Part shown: piece by piece, positions 42,547 through 51,265 of the stretch
Position numbering within the stretch: the stretch's first letter is position 1
How the letters are laid out: each line of letters starts with the position of its first letter
Assembly (NCBI GenBank): GCA_965213765.1
Contig: OZ243926.1
Span: 2,046,001 to 2,110,000, forward strand
Direction: 5' to 3'
Length of the DNA stretch: 64,000 nt
Source of the DNA: JAJDXO01 sp965213765
GTDB taxonomy: Bacteria > Pseudomonadota > Alphaproteobacteria > Rhodospirillales > UBA2165
Program-made: the position numbers and the translations under genes
The notes under the pieces: model-generated
The model's database searches: none
Seen by the model: the letters and a program-made list of their open reading frames with translations, nothing else
Told to the model about the DNA's origin: nothing

Positions 42547-43851
42547 TTAGGTGATGGGCAGGAATTTGCCGTTGGTCGGAATCGACGGGGCGGTCTTGTT
42601 GTTAACCACCTGCAGATCGTATTTGTACTTCGATCCACGGACCCATTGGCCGCCGACCAGCGGCGTCTTGGAGACGTTCTTTACCGGCTTGCCGCCCCAG
42701 TTCACCTTGCCGACGATGGTGTCCAGGTTGGTGGTGCGGATGGCCTCGATGATGGCCTCCGGCGCATCCACGCTCTTGGTCCGCTTGAGGACGTCGGTGG
42801 CAACCTCGAACAAAGCGTGACGGAAGCCGATGGGCTGGGTCCACTGCTTCTTGGTCGCCGCCTCGTAGGCCGCCGCCAGTTGGCCGGCGGTCACGCCGGT
42901 GAGACTCGACTTGAACGGGTGGCTGGGTGTCCACCAGACCTCGGATGACAGGCCGACGCCGCGGTCGCCCAATGCTTCGATGGCGGCCGGGAACAGCAAC
43001 GCCTTACCCACGGTCACCATCTTGGGCTTGAAGCCCTGCTGTGCGGCCTGGGTCCAGAACGTGGTGAAGTCCGGCGGGATCATCACGCCGGATACGATCT
43101 CCACATTGTTCTTCTTGAACTCGGAGATCTGGGCCGAAAAGTCGTCACTCGGCGCCTGATAGCGGCCGGGATCGACAAGCTTGAAGCCGGCGCCCTTGAG
43201 CGCCCCCGGGAATCCGAGTTTGGGATCACCCCAGGCGTTGCCGTCGGCATCGTTGGGCCACAGCGCACCAACCGTCTTGTTGGAGGGGATGGAGTTCCAC
43301 AGATTGAGGAACACGCCGATCACGTCTTCGAGACCCCAGAAGAAGTGGTAGGTCCAGTCGAAGCCCTTGGCCGGATTGCCGCCGCGGCCGAAGAAATAAG
43401 GCTGCCACGGCGCATCCGAGGTGATGCACGGCACTTCGTTGACCTCCGCCTGGTCCGACAGCGGGTTGGTCGTGTCCGGCGTGCCGGCGCCCATGATGAT
43501 GTCGACCTCGTCCTTGAGGATCAAATCGGCGGACACTTCGGCACCCCGGTTGGGGTTGGACTGGGTGTCCTTGACGATGATCTCGACCGGGTGCACCTGG
43601 TTGCCGATCTTGACGCCGTCCTTGAGGTGGTTGCGCACCCCGTTGATGACGAAATCGTCGGCCTCGGCGAAGGGCGCCAGCGGACCGGTCCGCGGGCTCA
43701 CGTAACCGAGCTTGACCGGCCGGCCGGCCGCGTAGGCCAGACTGGACCGCAAAATTGCCGGCGCCGCAACGGCGCCCGCGGTGAGCACGGTGCCGGTCTT
43801 TACGAACTTCCGACGGGTAAATTTTGGTGTCGGAACTTTTTTGTCAGACAT
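42547..43851 (-). CDS. ABC transporter substrate-binding protein, branched-chain-amino-acid type, TAT-exported
   Basis: A 434-residue periplasmic binding protein of the LivJ/Peripla_BP_6 class. The N-terminus has a twin-arginine signal (FTRRKFVKTG, then AGAVAAPAILRSSLAYAA), so it is exported by TAT in folded form. Body stretches: KLGYVSPRTGPLAPFAEADDF and DLILKDEVDIIMGAGTPDT. It follows the HpaB gene by 48 bases and likely shares its transcript. No permease or ATPase gene is near, so it is an orphan that uses a transporter elsewhere. The substrate may be the monooxygenase's aromatic compound, which is inference. Confidence 0.88.
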   Translation of the reverse strand: MSDKKVPTPKFTRRKFVKTGTVLTAGAVAAPAILRSSLAYAAGRPVKLGYVSPRTGPLAPFAEADDFVINGVRNHLKDGVKIGNQVHPVEIIVKDTQSNPNRGAEVSADLILKDEVDIIMGAGTPDTTNPLSDQAEVNEVPCITSDAPWQPYFFGRGGNPAKGFDWTYHFFWGLEDVIGVFLNLWNSIPSNKTVGALWPNDADGNAWGDPKLGFPGALKGAGFKLVDPGRYQAPSDDFSAQISEFKKNNVEIVSGVMIPPDFTTFWTQAAQQGFKPKMVTVGKALLFPAAIEALGDRGVGLSSEVWWTPSHPFKSSLTGVTAGQLAAAYEAATKKQWTQPIGFRHALFEVATDVLKRTKSVDAPEAIIEAIRTTNLDTIVGKVNWGGKPVKNVSKTPLVGGQWVRGSKYKYDLQVVNNKTAPSIPTNGKFLPIT

Positions 43852-43899
43852 GATCGTCTCCCATGACTATTGGTTTTCGCGCACTTAAACGATTCGTGA

Positions 43900-45513
43900 T
43901 CAGGAGCCTCCCTGTTTGCGCAGGAGGTGGTAACTCAGCTCGCCCGGATCCTGGAGATCAGGTACGGTCCAGCCGTTTAGATCATATTCAGCCATACATT
44001 GCTCGGCAAAGCCTCTGAAGGCGGCGGCGTTGCCCGACGCTTCTGCACCAAACAGGCAGTACCGCCGGATTTCCTCGGTCGATCCGCCATAGTTAATTTC
44101 ATAAAGTTCGTGGCGGGCGCCGAACTCGCTGCCCAATGTGTCCCACAGAAGTTTCATCAGCTTGACGCGTTCCTCGGCGGAATAGCCATTGGATCCACGG
44201 AGATAACGATCGAGATAAGGACGAATGTCGTCGTTCTTGAAATCATCGGCGTGGGAATTGAGATAAATCAGCCCGGAGGCGCAGGTCTGCTCAATGATGT
44301 GTTTGACCTTGGTATAAGCCATGGTAGCGATGATTTGATAGGCGTTGCCGGGCTCCATCTTCGGCAGCACGTAGTCGTCGATCCAAGGCTGTGGATCACG
44401 GACCATGGCGTCGGATAGACCCCAGAACAGGTTCCGCCAAGCGATCACTTCACCCACATTGGCCTGAACGCCGCGATAGTCCTTTGTGCCTGCGGCCTCT
44501 ACCGCCTTCAGCAACAGGCCCGCGATGAAATCGAGCTTAACCGCCAGTCGGGTGCAGCCGTGAACGACAAAGCGCGGCAGGAATCCGGTCTGAGGAAAGA
44601 AGTTGTTTGCCTTTTCCATGTCGCGGTAAACAAAAACGTTCTCCCACGGCACCAAGACATTATCCATAATGAACACGGCGTCGTTCTCGTCCAGCCGGCT
44701 GGACAGGGGGTAGTCGAAGGGGCTCCCCATCGCGGTAGACGTCATCTCGTACGACGTGCGGCAGAGAAATTTGACGCCGGGTGCGTTGGTCGGGACCATG
44801 AAGACCACCGCGTAATCTTCATCCTGCACGGGAATCAATCCGTGATGTGCGACGAAGGTGTAGTTGGTCAGTACGCTTCCGGTCGCCACCACCTTGGCCC
44901 CGGAAACCACAATGCCGGAATCGGTTTCCTTTACCACGTGGCAGCAGATGTCGCCTGCTTCGTTCGGCGGCTTGTCCCGGTCGATAGGCGGATGGATGAT
45001 CGCGTGGTTTACGTACGGCACCCGCTCCTGGGTATATTTATACCAACGTTGTGCGTTCTCCTGATAGGGATCGTAAAATTGAGCGTTTGCGCCAAGCGTC
45101 GCCAGGAATGAAGCCTTGTAATCGGGTGAGCGCCCAATCCAGCCGTAGGTGACGCGCGCCCACTCCGCGATAGCGCTTTGTCCCATCAACAGGTCGTCAA
45201 GGTTCTTCGGAGCCTTAAAGTAGGCGTGAGTCGTACCCCCGTTACCGGTGTCGGTGGGAACCATAATCTTTTCGGCATGCTCGGGGTCGTGCATGGCGTC
45301 GTAGAGGCGGGCCGTCATGCGGGCCGTGTTCCGGAACGCCGGATGTTCAAGGACATTCTCGACCCGTTCACCGTAGATGTAGACCTCGCGGTCATCATCA
45401 ATCGATTCCAGGTACTCCTTGCCCGTCATCGGCTTGGACCCTTCGATCATGCCGGTGGTCTCGGGCAATGACGCGAATGTTTCGCGCTCTTCGAAATTTA
45501 TGACGTCGTCCAT
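43900..45513 (-). CDS. 4-hydroxyphenylacetate 3-monooxygenase-family (HpaB/PvcC) oxygenase
   Basis: A 537-residue FAD-dependent monooxygenase of the HpaB family, which hydroxylates phenols ortho to the hydroxyl with reduced flavin from a partner. Typical stretches are MTGKEYLESIDDDREVYIYG, SPDYKASFLATLGANAQFYD, DSGIVVSGAKVVATGS and ENVFVYRDMEKANNFFP. A flavin reductase gene at 40509 could supply FADH2. Upstream are an IclR gene and two operator-like sites. The actual substrate (4-hydroxyphenylacetate or another phenol) cannot be decided. An orphan binding protein follows in the same transcript. Confidence 0.9.
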   Translation of the reverse strand: MDDVINFEERETFASLPETTGMIEGSKPMTGKEYLESIDDDREVYIYGERVENVLEHPAFRNTARMTARLYDAMHDPEHAEKIMVPTDTGNGGTTHAYFKAPKNLDDLLMGQSAIAEWARVTYGWIGRSPDYKASFLATLGANAQFYDPYQENAQRWYKYTQERVPYVNHAIIHPPIDRDKPPNEAGDICCHVVKETDSGIVVSGAKVVATGSVLTNYTFVAHHGLIPVQDEDYAVVFMVPTNAPGVKFLCRTSYEMTSTAMGSPFDYPLSSRLDENDAVFIMDNVLVPWENVFVYRDMEKANNFFPQTGFLPRFVVHGCTRLAVKLDFIAGLLLKAVEAAGTKDYRGVQANVGEVIAWRNLFWGLSDAMVRDPQPWIDDYVLPKMEPGNAYQIIATMAYTKVKHIIEQTCASGLIYLNSHADDFKNDDIRPYLDRYLRGSNGYSAEERVKLMKLLWDTLGSEFGARHELYEINYGGSTEEIRRYCLFGAEASGNAAAFRGFAEQCMAEYDLNGWTVPDLQDPGELSYHLLRKQGGS

Positions 45514-45867
45514 GACGGGGCCCTCCGATTAAGCCTTTTCGTCGCTGGCGGTCAGGGTCGGAGCTACCTAAATCGATCGGAATTCGCTGAACAATTGCTG
45601 ATGCCGGGGTGGATCACATGACGATACAAGGTCCGATTTGGCCGACGGCAACCGGCAGCCGATGATCCGCCAAAGCACCGAAACGCGCTCATCCGGCCAC
45701 GAATATCTGATCGTGGATTGGTAACACCTCCCTGAAGCCGTTCTATTGCCTTGTTTTTATTATGAAAATTTTTGATGTTCGCATATCGTACATTTGTGCG
45801 TTAAACGAACAAGCAGACATTATCCGATTTCGAATTGCGCTTCAAGTGTCAACAATTCAAGGCCGCG
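45514..45867. other. 354-base gap with regulatory sites
   Basis: Between the start of the HpaB gene and the end of iclR (both minus). It contains two IclR-type operator-like sites (45777-45810) and an A/T-rich stretch around 45745-45775, which is likely the hpaB promoter region. No gene was seen. Confidence 0.6.
45777..45810. promoter_or_regulatory. Two IclR-type operator-like sites upstream of hpaB
   Basis: Site B is GTTCGCATATCGTAC (45777-45791); site C is the inverse of GTTCGTTTAACGCAC (45796-45810). Centres are 19 bases apart. Both match the pattern GTTCGNNNAWCGNAC of the site at 46638. From memory, PcaU/PobR-type IclR proteins bind similar sequences. Confidence 0.65.
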
Positions 45868-46635
45868 CTAGACAGACACCGAAATTCTCTCCGCGACTTC
45901 CTGAAGTCTGGAAAGCAATTGGGTCCGCATGTTCTCCCGGGTTGAACGGGTACTGCTCACGCTAACGCTGATGGAGCCGAGAAGACCGCCGTCACGTCCG
46001 CACACCGGAACGGCGATAGACCGCAATCCTTTCTCCAACTCCTCATCGACGATTGAGAATCCCTGGGCGTGGTCAGCTTGTATCCGGCTATACAATCCGG
46101 CAAGGCTGGTGATGGTACTCGCCGTGTAAGCCATGACCCGAATTGACTTCAGCCGGCGCCATAATTCCGCTTGGTCCAGAAAGCCGAGCTGAACCCGGCC
46201 CATCGCCGTATGAAACGCCGGCAATCGCGTCCCCACCGACTCATCAACGGACATCAGCCGCCTGGAGGAGACATGGGTGACGTAAACGATATCCGTACCT
46301 TGCAGCACCGACGCCGAGGAAGACTCCTCAACCTCATCGCTCAGCTCCCGTAGCAAATTCGCGGTCCGGTCGATCCAGCTTTGCGCCGCGAGAAATCGAT
46401 AGCCGAGGTCAAGTGCCTTTGGACTGAGGGAATAGGCGCGCCCTTTCTGCTCGACATATCCAAGGACGTGGAGGGTGTGAAGCACTCGGCGTGCGGTCGC
46501 CCGCGACAGGCCGGCCAAATTCGCGGCCTCGCTCACCGTAAGGGTCGGATGATCCTCCCCAAAAGTGGTAATGACGTTGAGGCCCTTGGCTAGCGTTTCA
46601 AGATACTCTTTGTCTCTTCCGACGACTTGATCCAT
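45868..46635 (-). CDS. IclR-family transcriptional regulator
   Basis: A 255-residue IclR-type regulator. The N-terminal winged helix-turn-helix contains LTVSEAANLAGLSRATARRVLHTLHVLGYV; the C-terminal IclR ligand domain includes FHTAMGRVQLGFL and GFSIVDEELEKGLRSIAVPV, typical of the PcaR/PobR/PcaU branch that controls aromatic catabolism. ATG 46633-46635 is chosen because an operator-like palindrome sits 2 bases upstream and the family starts here. It is upstream of hpaB on the same strand with a 354-base gap that carries two further sites. It probably regulates both itself and hpaB. Confidence 0.92.
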   Translation of the reverse strand: MDQVVGRDKEYLETLAKGLNVITTFGEDHPTLTVSEAANLAGLSRATARRVLHTLHVLGYVEQKGRAYSLSPKALDLGYRFLAAQSWIDRTANLLRELSDEVEESSSASVLQGTDIVYVTHVSSRRLMSVDESVGTRLPAFHTAMGRVQLGFLDQAELWRRLKSIRVMAYTASTITSLAGLYSRIQADHAQGFSIVDEELEKGLRSIAVPVCGRDGGLLGSISVSVSSTRSTRENMRTQLLSRLQEVAERISVSV

Positions 46636-46637
46636 AC

Positions 46638-46652
46638 GTTCGATAATCGAAC
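46638..46652. promoter_or_regulatory. IclR-type operator-like palindrome at iclR
   Basis: GTTCGATAATCGAAC, a 15-base palindrome with a single central base, 2 bases before the iclR ATG. It is an autoregulatory site by position. It closely resembles the PcaR/PcaU consensus GTTCGATAATCGCAC (from memory). Confidence 0.7.
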
Positions 46653-46739
46653 AAACACGATTTGGGGTCAAGCAAAGCCGGAATGTGCCCGCAGCCGGCG
46701 GCCGTCAGGTGTGCCACGCCATAGCAATTCAAGCGGGCT

Positions 46740-47075
46740 TCAAGCTGCACTTACAATCACCACCACGGTCGCAATCTCGTTGCCGCGGTTTTCAACCGCC
46801 CGGGCCTCGTTGGATTCGATGAGAAGAGAGTCGAGCGGGCGCAGGGTAACCTCCTGATCATCGAATATCACCGTCAGCTCGCCGGAGACGACCACATAGA
46901 CTTTCTCCGGCGGGGAGGCCGACCGGTCGCAGCCGCCGCCCGGCTCGAAGTGGGACAGGCCGACGGAAAAGTTCTTGGCATCGCTGGCGCCGAGCCCGTG
47001 CATCCGCAGTGTCTCCACGTCGAAATGTCCGGGCGCGTCGTAAGGCTTGATGTCGCCGATCCGATTGAGCTGCAT
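46740..47075 (-). CDS. Small cupin-domain protein
   Basis: A 111-residue single-domain cupin. After RMHGLGASDAKNFSVGLSHF comes the metal-type core ending in VYVVVSGELTVIFDDQE and LRPLDSLLIESNEARAVEN; the first-motif histidines expected in cupins are not seen, so it may bind a ligand without metal. It is divergent from the molybdoenzyme operon with a 251-base gap. No function can be assigned. Confidence 0.78.
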   Translation of the reverse strand: MQLNRIGDIKPYDAPGHFDVETLRMHGLGASDAKNFSVGLSHFEPGGGCDRSASPPEKVYVVVSGELTVIFDDQEVTLRPLDSLLIESNEARAVENRGNEIATVVVIVSAA

Positions 47076-47153
47076 GAAAGTTCTCCCCTGAGAAATCGTT
47101 GGTCATCGAAATGAGCGTGCTCAGCCTAGCGATGCGCCTATCGGGTTGGCAAT

Positions 47154-47189
47154 GCCGCCCTTGGGGCCGCCCTTGGGGCCACCATTGGG
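47154..47189. repeat. Three tandem 12-base units
   Basis: Units at 47154-47165, 47166-47177 and 47178-47189 are GCCGCCCTTGGG, the same, and GCCACCATTGGG. They lie in the gap between the cupin and the molybdoenzyme. Confidence 0.75.
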
Positions 47190-47326
47190 ACTACCCGTGA
47201 GAAAATGACAAAAATCCCATAATATGAGATTCTTGTAGATTTACGGTTTCGGCCCGACTATAGTCTGCTGATGATCAAGAGCGGCTCGCCTCTCCGGCGA
47301 AGTCGCCCATAGGGAGCATCCTCAAT

Positions 47327-50300
47327 ATGGCGTCGCTTAAGTTCTCACTGATCCTTTTCGGCCTCAATCTTCTACTGCGCATCCAGGCGTGGCGCTACCC
47401 GTCGTTCCGCGAACGGTTGAGGGAGCGGGATATTCTGGCCCAACTCAAGACCCGCGACGGACGGCAGGGCCGCTGGTACCAGATCAGGAACGGCCGCATT
47501 TCCTCGGGCGCCGGCGTGCGTAACGATGCCGACGTGGCGCTGATCTTCAAGACCGCACGCCTCGCCGCCGATCTCCTGATACCGCCGGTCAACCAGCTCG
47601 ATCAGATCAACGCCTTGAAGGACTTCAACCTCGCCATGGAGGGCGACGAGGACGCCGCTGCCTGGTGGACTCAGACCATGATGCTGACCCAGACGGCGGG
47701 CTGGGAGTACGGCATCGATCAGGGGGACGGCGTCACCCGCTACACCTCCATGACCAACGGCGGGCCGGTCTTCGTCTATGAGAAGGGCGGCAAGATCATC
47801 CGCATCACGCCCATCGTCTTCGACGATACCGATCCGGAACCCTGGACCATCGAAGCGCGCGGCAAGAAATTCACCCCGCCCCGAAAGTCGTCGCTGGCAG
47901 CCCACGGCCAGAACTGGAAGAGCATGGTCTATTCTCCGGACCGGCTCTTGAAGCCCTTGAAGCGGGTCGACTTCGACCCCGACGGCGAACGCAACCCGCA
48001 GAACCGGGGGAACTCGGGCTACGAGGAAATTTCCTGGGACCAAGCCCTCGACATCGTGGCGAACGAAATCAAGCGCCAAAAGCGCGAGCACGGCCCCGGC
48101 GCCATCGCCATGAGCCACGGCTCTCACCATACCTGGGGCAATATCGGTTACTACCTGTCGGCCGCCTTCCGGTTCATCAATGCCGTCGGCATGACCCGGG
48201 TCCACCACAACCCCGACAGCTGGGAGGGGTGGTACTGGGGCGCCGTCCACCATTGGGGCCAAAGCCTGCGGGTCGGCCAGTGCGAGACCTACGGCACCGT
48301 CGAGGATTTGATGAAGGAATCCGAGATGGTGGTCTTCTGGTCTTCGAACCCGGAAGGCACGTCCGGGGCCTACGGCGCCTTCGAGGGCGCCATCCGCCGC
48401 CAGTGGCTCAAGGACCTCGATATCGAGGTGGTCCACATCGATCCGTTCTACAACGACACCGCCCAGATGTTGGGCGGCAAGTGGATCGCCCCCAAGCCGA
48501 CCACCGACACCGCCCTCGCCTTGGCAATCGCCCATGTGTGGATCGAGGAAGGGCTCTACGACAAGGAGTTCGTCGCGGCCAAGACCTTGGGCTTCGACAA
48601 GTGGAAGGCCTATGTCATGGGCGACGAGGACGGTGTCGCGAAAACCCCCGAATGGCAGGAGGCCGAGACCGGTGTCCCCGCCAAGACGGTCCGTGCGCTG
48701 GCCCGCAACTGGGGCAGGAAGAAGACCTATCTCGGCGCCGGCGGCTGGGGCAACGGCCACGGCGGGGCGTGCCGCAACGCCACCGGCATCCAGTGGGCCC
48801 GGGTGATGGTCTGCCTCATCGCCATGCAGGGTATCGGCAAGCCGGGCGTCAACATGGGCAACCTCCAGTGGGGCACGCCGGTGGACGCCAATTTCTATTT
48901 CCCGGGCTACGCCGAAGGGGGCATGTCCGGCGACCTGCACCATACGGCGATGGCCGTGGAGCTCTATCAGCGGATGCCCCAGCTCCCGTCCATGAACACC
49001 AACGACCAGCAGATCCCGAGGCTTCAACTTCCCGAAGCCATTCTCGAAGGCAAGGCCGAGGGCTACATCTGGGACGGCAAGTCCATCGAGGCCCAGTTCA
49101 ACAAGATCAGCTATCCGAAGCCCGGCTATTCCAAGGTCCACATGCTCTACAAGTACGGCGGCTCCATCTTCGGGACCATGTCGGACACCAACCGGCACGT
49201 GGAGATGTACCGCTCGCCGGAACTGGAATTCATCGTCAACCAGTCGATCTGGAACGAGGGCGAGGCCAAGTTCGCCGACATCATCCTGCCCGCCTGCACC
49301 AATATGGAGCGGCCGGATATTTCCGAATGGGCGGCCCTCGGCGGATACGCCCACCACGGCCAGACCCAGCTCAATCACCGGGTGGTGGTGTTCCAGCACA
49401 AGGTTATCGAGCCTCTGGGCGAATCGAAATCCGATTTCCGGATCTTCCATGAACTGGCCATGCGGCTGGGCCTCGGTGCCTACTTCTCCGAAGGCATGAG
49501 CGAACTCGACTGGGCCAAGCGGGAGTTCGACGCCTCGGATCTGCCGAAGATCGTCAAGTGGAAGGACTTTATCAAACGGGGCTATGTGGTCGTCCCCAAC
49601 AACCCGGAAGGCGTGAAGGACCCGGTCTCCTGGCGCTGGTTCTATGAGGGCCGCAAGAAGGATGTGCCGGAGCCCATGCCGCTGCCGTCCGATTATACCG
49701 AAGAGTACCTGAAGGGCCTGCAGACCCAGTCCGGCCTGATCGAATTCGAATGCCAGAGCCTCAAGCGCTACGACCCGGACGACATCGAGCGCCCGCCCAT
49801 CGTCAAGTACCGCCCGGCCTATGAGGGCCCGTCCAATCCGGACGTCGCGGCCAAGCACCCGATCCAGTTGATCACCCCGCACCCCCGGTACAGTTTCCAC
49901 ACCCAGGGGGACGGCAAGGACACGTTCTTGAACGACATCGAGGATCACCGGGTGCTGGTCGACGGGCGATATTATTGGACGCTCCGGATCAGCGCGGCGG
50001 ACGCGGCGGCCCGCGGCATCGGCCACCACGACCTCGTGAAGGTCTACAATGACCGGGGCGCGGTGATCTGCGCCGCCCACGTCACCCACCGGCTGGCGGT
50101 CGGCGTCGCCCACGGGTACGAAAGCTGCGCCATCTATGAGCCGGCGGGCGAGATCGGCAACTCGGTCGATCTCGGCGGCTGCCTCAACCAGCTTACCCCG
50201 CCCCGCTCGCAATTGAAGAAGGGCCATTCCATGGGGTCGTCGGCCGCCATGGTGGAGATGGAGCTCTGGGACGGCTCGCCGGAGATCAATCGGGTGCCGT

Positions 50301-50362
50301 CCGAGCCGGACGCCGCCGTGTTCACGCCAAAACCCGTAGCTGAACCGGTCCCGGCGGAGTAG
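47327..50362 (+). CDS. Molybdopterin-dependent oxidoreductase, pyrogallol transhydroxylase-like large subunit
   Basis: A 1011-residue molybdopterin enzyme of the DMSO-reductase superfamily. The first about 130 residues, a domain absent from most relatives, include a stretch DVALIFKTARLAADLLIPP that looks SCP2-like. From about residue 135 the Mo domain starts without the usual N-terminal 4Fe-4S cysteines. A HNPDSWEGWYWG motif gives Asp297-Ser298; His267 lies 30 residues before, matching the His144/Asp174/Ser175 spacing that I recall for Pelobacter pyrogallol transhydroxylase. No TAT signal is seen, so it is cytoplasmic. The small subunit follows 10 bases downstream. A phenol transhydroxylase or hydratase-type reaction is inferred; an unrelated oxidoreductase is possible. 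Confidence 0.85.
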   Translation: MASLKFSLILFGLNLLLRIQAWRYPSFRERLRERDILAQLKTRDGRQGRWYQIRNGRISSGAGVRNDADVALIFKTARLAADLLIPPVNQLDQINALKDFNLAMEGDEDAAAWWTQTMMLTQTAGWEYGIDQGDGVTRYTSMTNGGPVFVYEKGGKIIRITPIVFDDTDPEPWTIEARGKKFTPPRKSSLAAHGQNWKSMVYSPDRLLKPLKRVDFDPDGERNPQNRGNSGYEEISWDQALDIVANEIKRQKREHGPGAIAMSHGSHHTWGNIGYYLSAAFRFINAVGMTRVHHNPDSWEGWYWGAVHHWGQSLRVGQCETYGTVEDLMKESEMVVFWSSNPEGTSGAYGAFEGAIRRQWLKDLDIEVVHIDPFYNDTAQMLGGKWIAPKPTTDTALALAIAHVWIEEGLYDKEFVAAKTLGFDKWKAYVMGDEDGVAKTPEWQEAETGVPAKTVRALARNWGRKKTYLGAGGWGNGHGGACRNATGIQWARVMVCLIAMQGIGKPGVNMGNLQWGTPVDANFYFPGYAEGGMSGDLHHTAMAVELYQRMPQLPSMNTNDQQIPRLQLPEAILEGKAEGYIWDGKSIEAQFNKISYPKPGYSKVHMLYKYGGSIFGTMSDTNRHVEMYRSPELEFIVNQSIWNEGEAKFADIILPACTNMERPDISEWAALGGYAHHGQTQLNHRVVVFQHKVIEPLGESKSDFRIFHELAMRLGLGAYFSEGMSELDWAKREFDASDLPKIVKWKDFIKRGYVVVPNNPEGVKDPVSWRWFYEGRKKDVPEPMPLPSDYTEEYLKGLQTQSGLIEFECQSLKRYDPDDIERPPIVKYRPAYEGPSNPDVAAKHPIQLITPHPRYSFHTQGDGKDTFLNDIEDHRVLVDGRYYWTLRISAADAAARGIGHHDLVKVYNDRGAVICAAHVTHRLAVGVAHGYESCAIYEPAGEIGNSVDLGGCLNQLTPPRSQLKKGHSMGSSAAMVEMELWDGSPEINRVPSEPDAAVFTPKPVAEPVPAE

Positions 50363-50372
50363 GAGACGTCCA

Positions 50373-51224
50373 ATGGATACTTCCGGGAGCAAATGGAACC
50401 TGATCGTCGATGTCGCCAACTGCACCAACTGCAATCTGTGTGTGCTCGCCTGCCATGACGAGCACGTGGGCAATGCCTTTCCGGGCTATTCGGAAGAGAT
50501 GCCCAAGCACGGCCACAAATGGATCGAGATCGACCGCAAGGAGCGCGGCGCCGGTCCCATGGTCGACGTGGCGTTCCTCCCCAAGATGTGCCAGCACTGC
50601 GACGATGCGCCGTGCATGGAGAAGGCCGAGAACGGCGCCATCACCAAGCGCGACGACGGCATTGTGCTGATCGATCCGGTGAAGGCCAAGGGCCAGCGCC
50701 ACCTGGTGGAGGCCTGCCCCTACGGCGCCATCTGGTGGAACGAGGAAAAGCAGGTGCCGCAAGCCTGGACCTTCGATGCCCACCTGCTGGATGACGGCTG
50801 GGCCGAGCCCCGTGCCGTCACCGTCTGCGCCACGGCGGCACTGCGGTCGGTCAAGGTGGATGACGCGGAAATGCAGCGCATGGTCCGCGAGGAAGGCCTC
50901 GAAGAACTGCGCCCCGATCTCGGGACCAAGCCCCGGGTCTGGTACAAGAACCTCCACCGCTATTCCAAGGCGTTCATCGGCGGCAGTGTCGAAGCGGATG
51001 CGGGCGGCAAGGTCGATTGCATTGAAGGCGCGCGTGTGACGCTGCATTCAAACGGCACCCAGCTCGCCGAGACCGCCACCGACATCTACGGCGATTTCAA
51101 GTTCGATCACCTGGATCCGGACTCCGGCGCCTATCGTGTGGAGATCGCCGCCGACGGCCATGCCTCGAAGTCCGTCGACGTCACCTTGGGCGAAAGCACC
51201 TATCTGGGCGAGATACGGTTGTAG
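50373..51224 (+). CDS. Iron-sulfur subunit with C-terminal Cna-B/carboxypeptidase-like domain, transhydroxylase-like small subunit
   Basis: A 283-residue electron-transfer protein. The N-terminus has ferredoxin motif CTNCNLCVLAC (Cys17, 20, 23, 27), then MCQHCDDAPC and ACPYGAIWW and a lone VTVC, giving enough cysteines for up to three 4Fe-4S clusters. From about residue 205 to the end (SVEADAGGKVDCIEGARVTL, YGDFKFDHLDPDSGAYRVEI) is a beta-sandwich of Cna-B/carboxypeptidase-regulatory type, as in the Pelobacter transhydroxylase beta subunit. It follows the large subunit by 10 bases. This architecture strengthens the transhydroxylase assignment. Confidence 0.88.
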   Translation: MDTSGSKWNLIVDVANCTNCNLCVLACHDEHVGNAFPGYSEEMPKHGHKWIEIDRKERGAGPMVDVAFLPKMCQHCDDAPCMEKAENGAITKRDDGIVLIDPVKAKGQRHLVEACPYGAIWWNEEKQVPQAWTFDAHLLDDGWAEPRAVTVCATAALRSVKVDDAEMQRMVREEGLEELRPDLGTKPRVWYKNLHRYSKAFIGGSVEADAGGKVDCIEGARVTLHSNGTQLAETATDIYGDFKFDHLDPDSGAYRVEIAADGHASKSVDVTLGESTYLGEIRL

Positions 51225-51265
51225 TTGAATTGCCGTCCGCGCGATGACCCGCTAGCCTGCGGGGC

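Noticed and set aside
47372..50473. Long open frame on the minus strand opposite the molybdoenzyme
   Set aside because: Antisense to a clear gene; composition shows mirrored codon bias and no domains.
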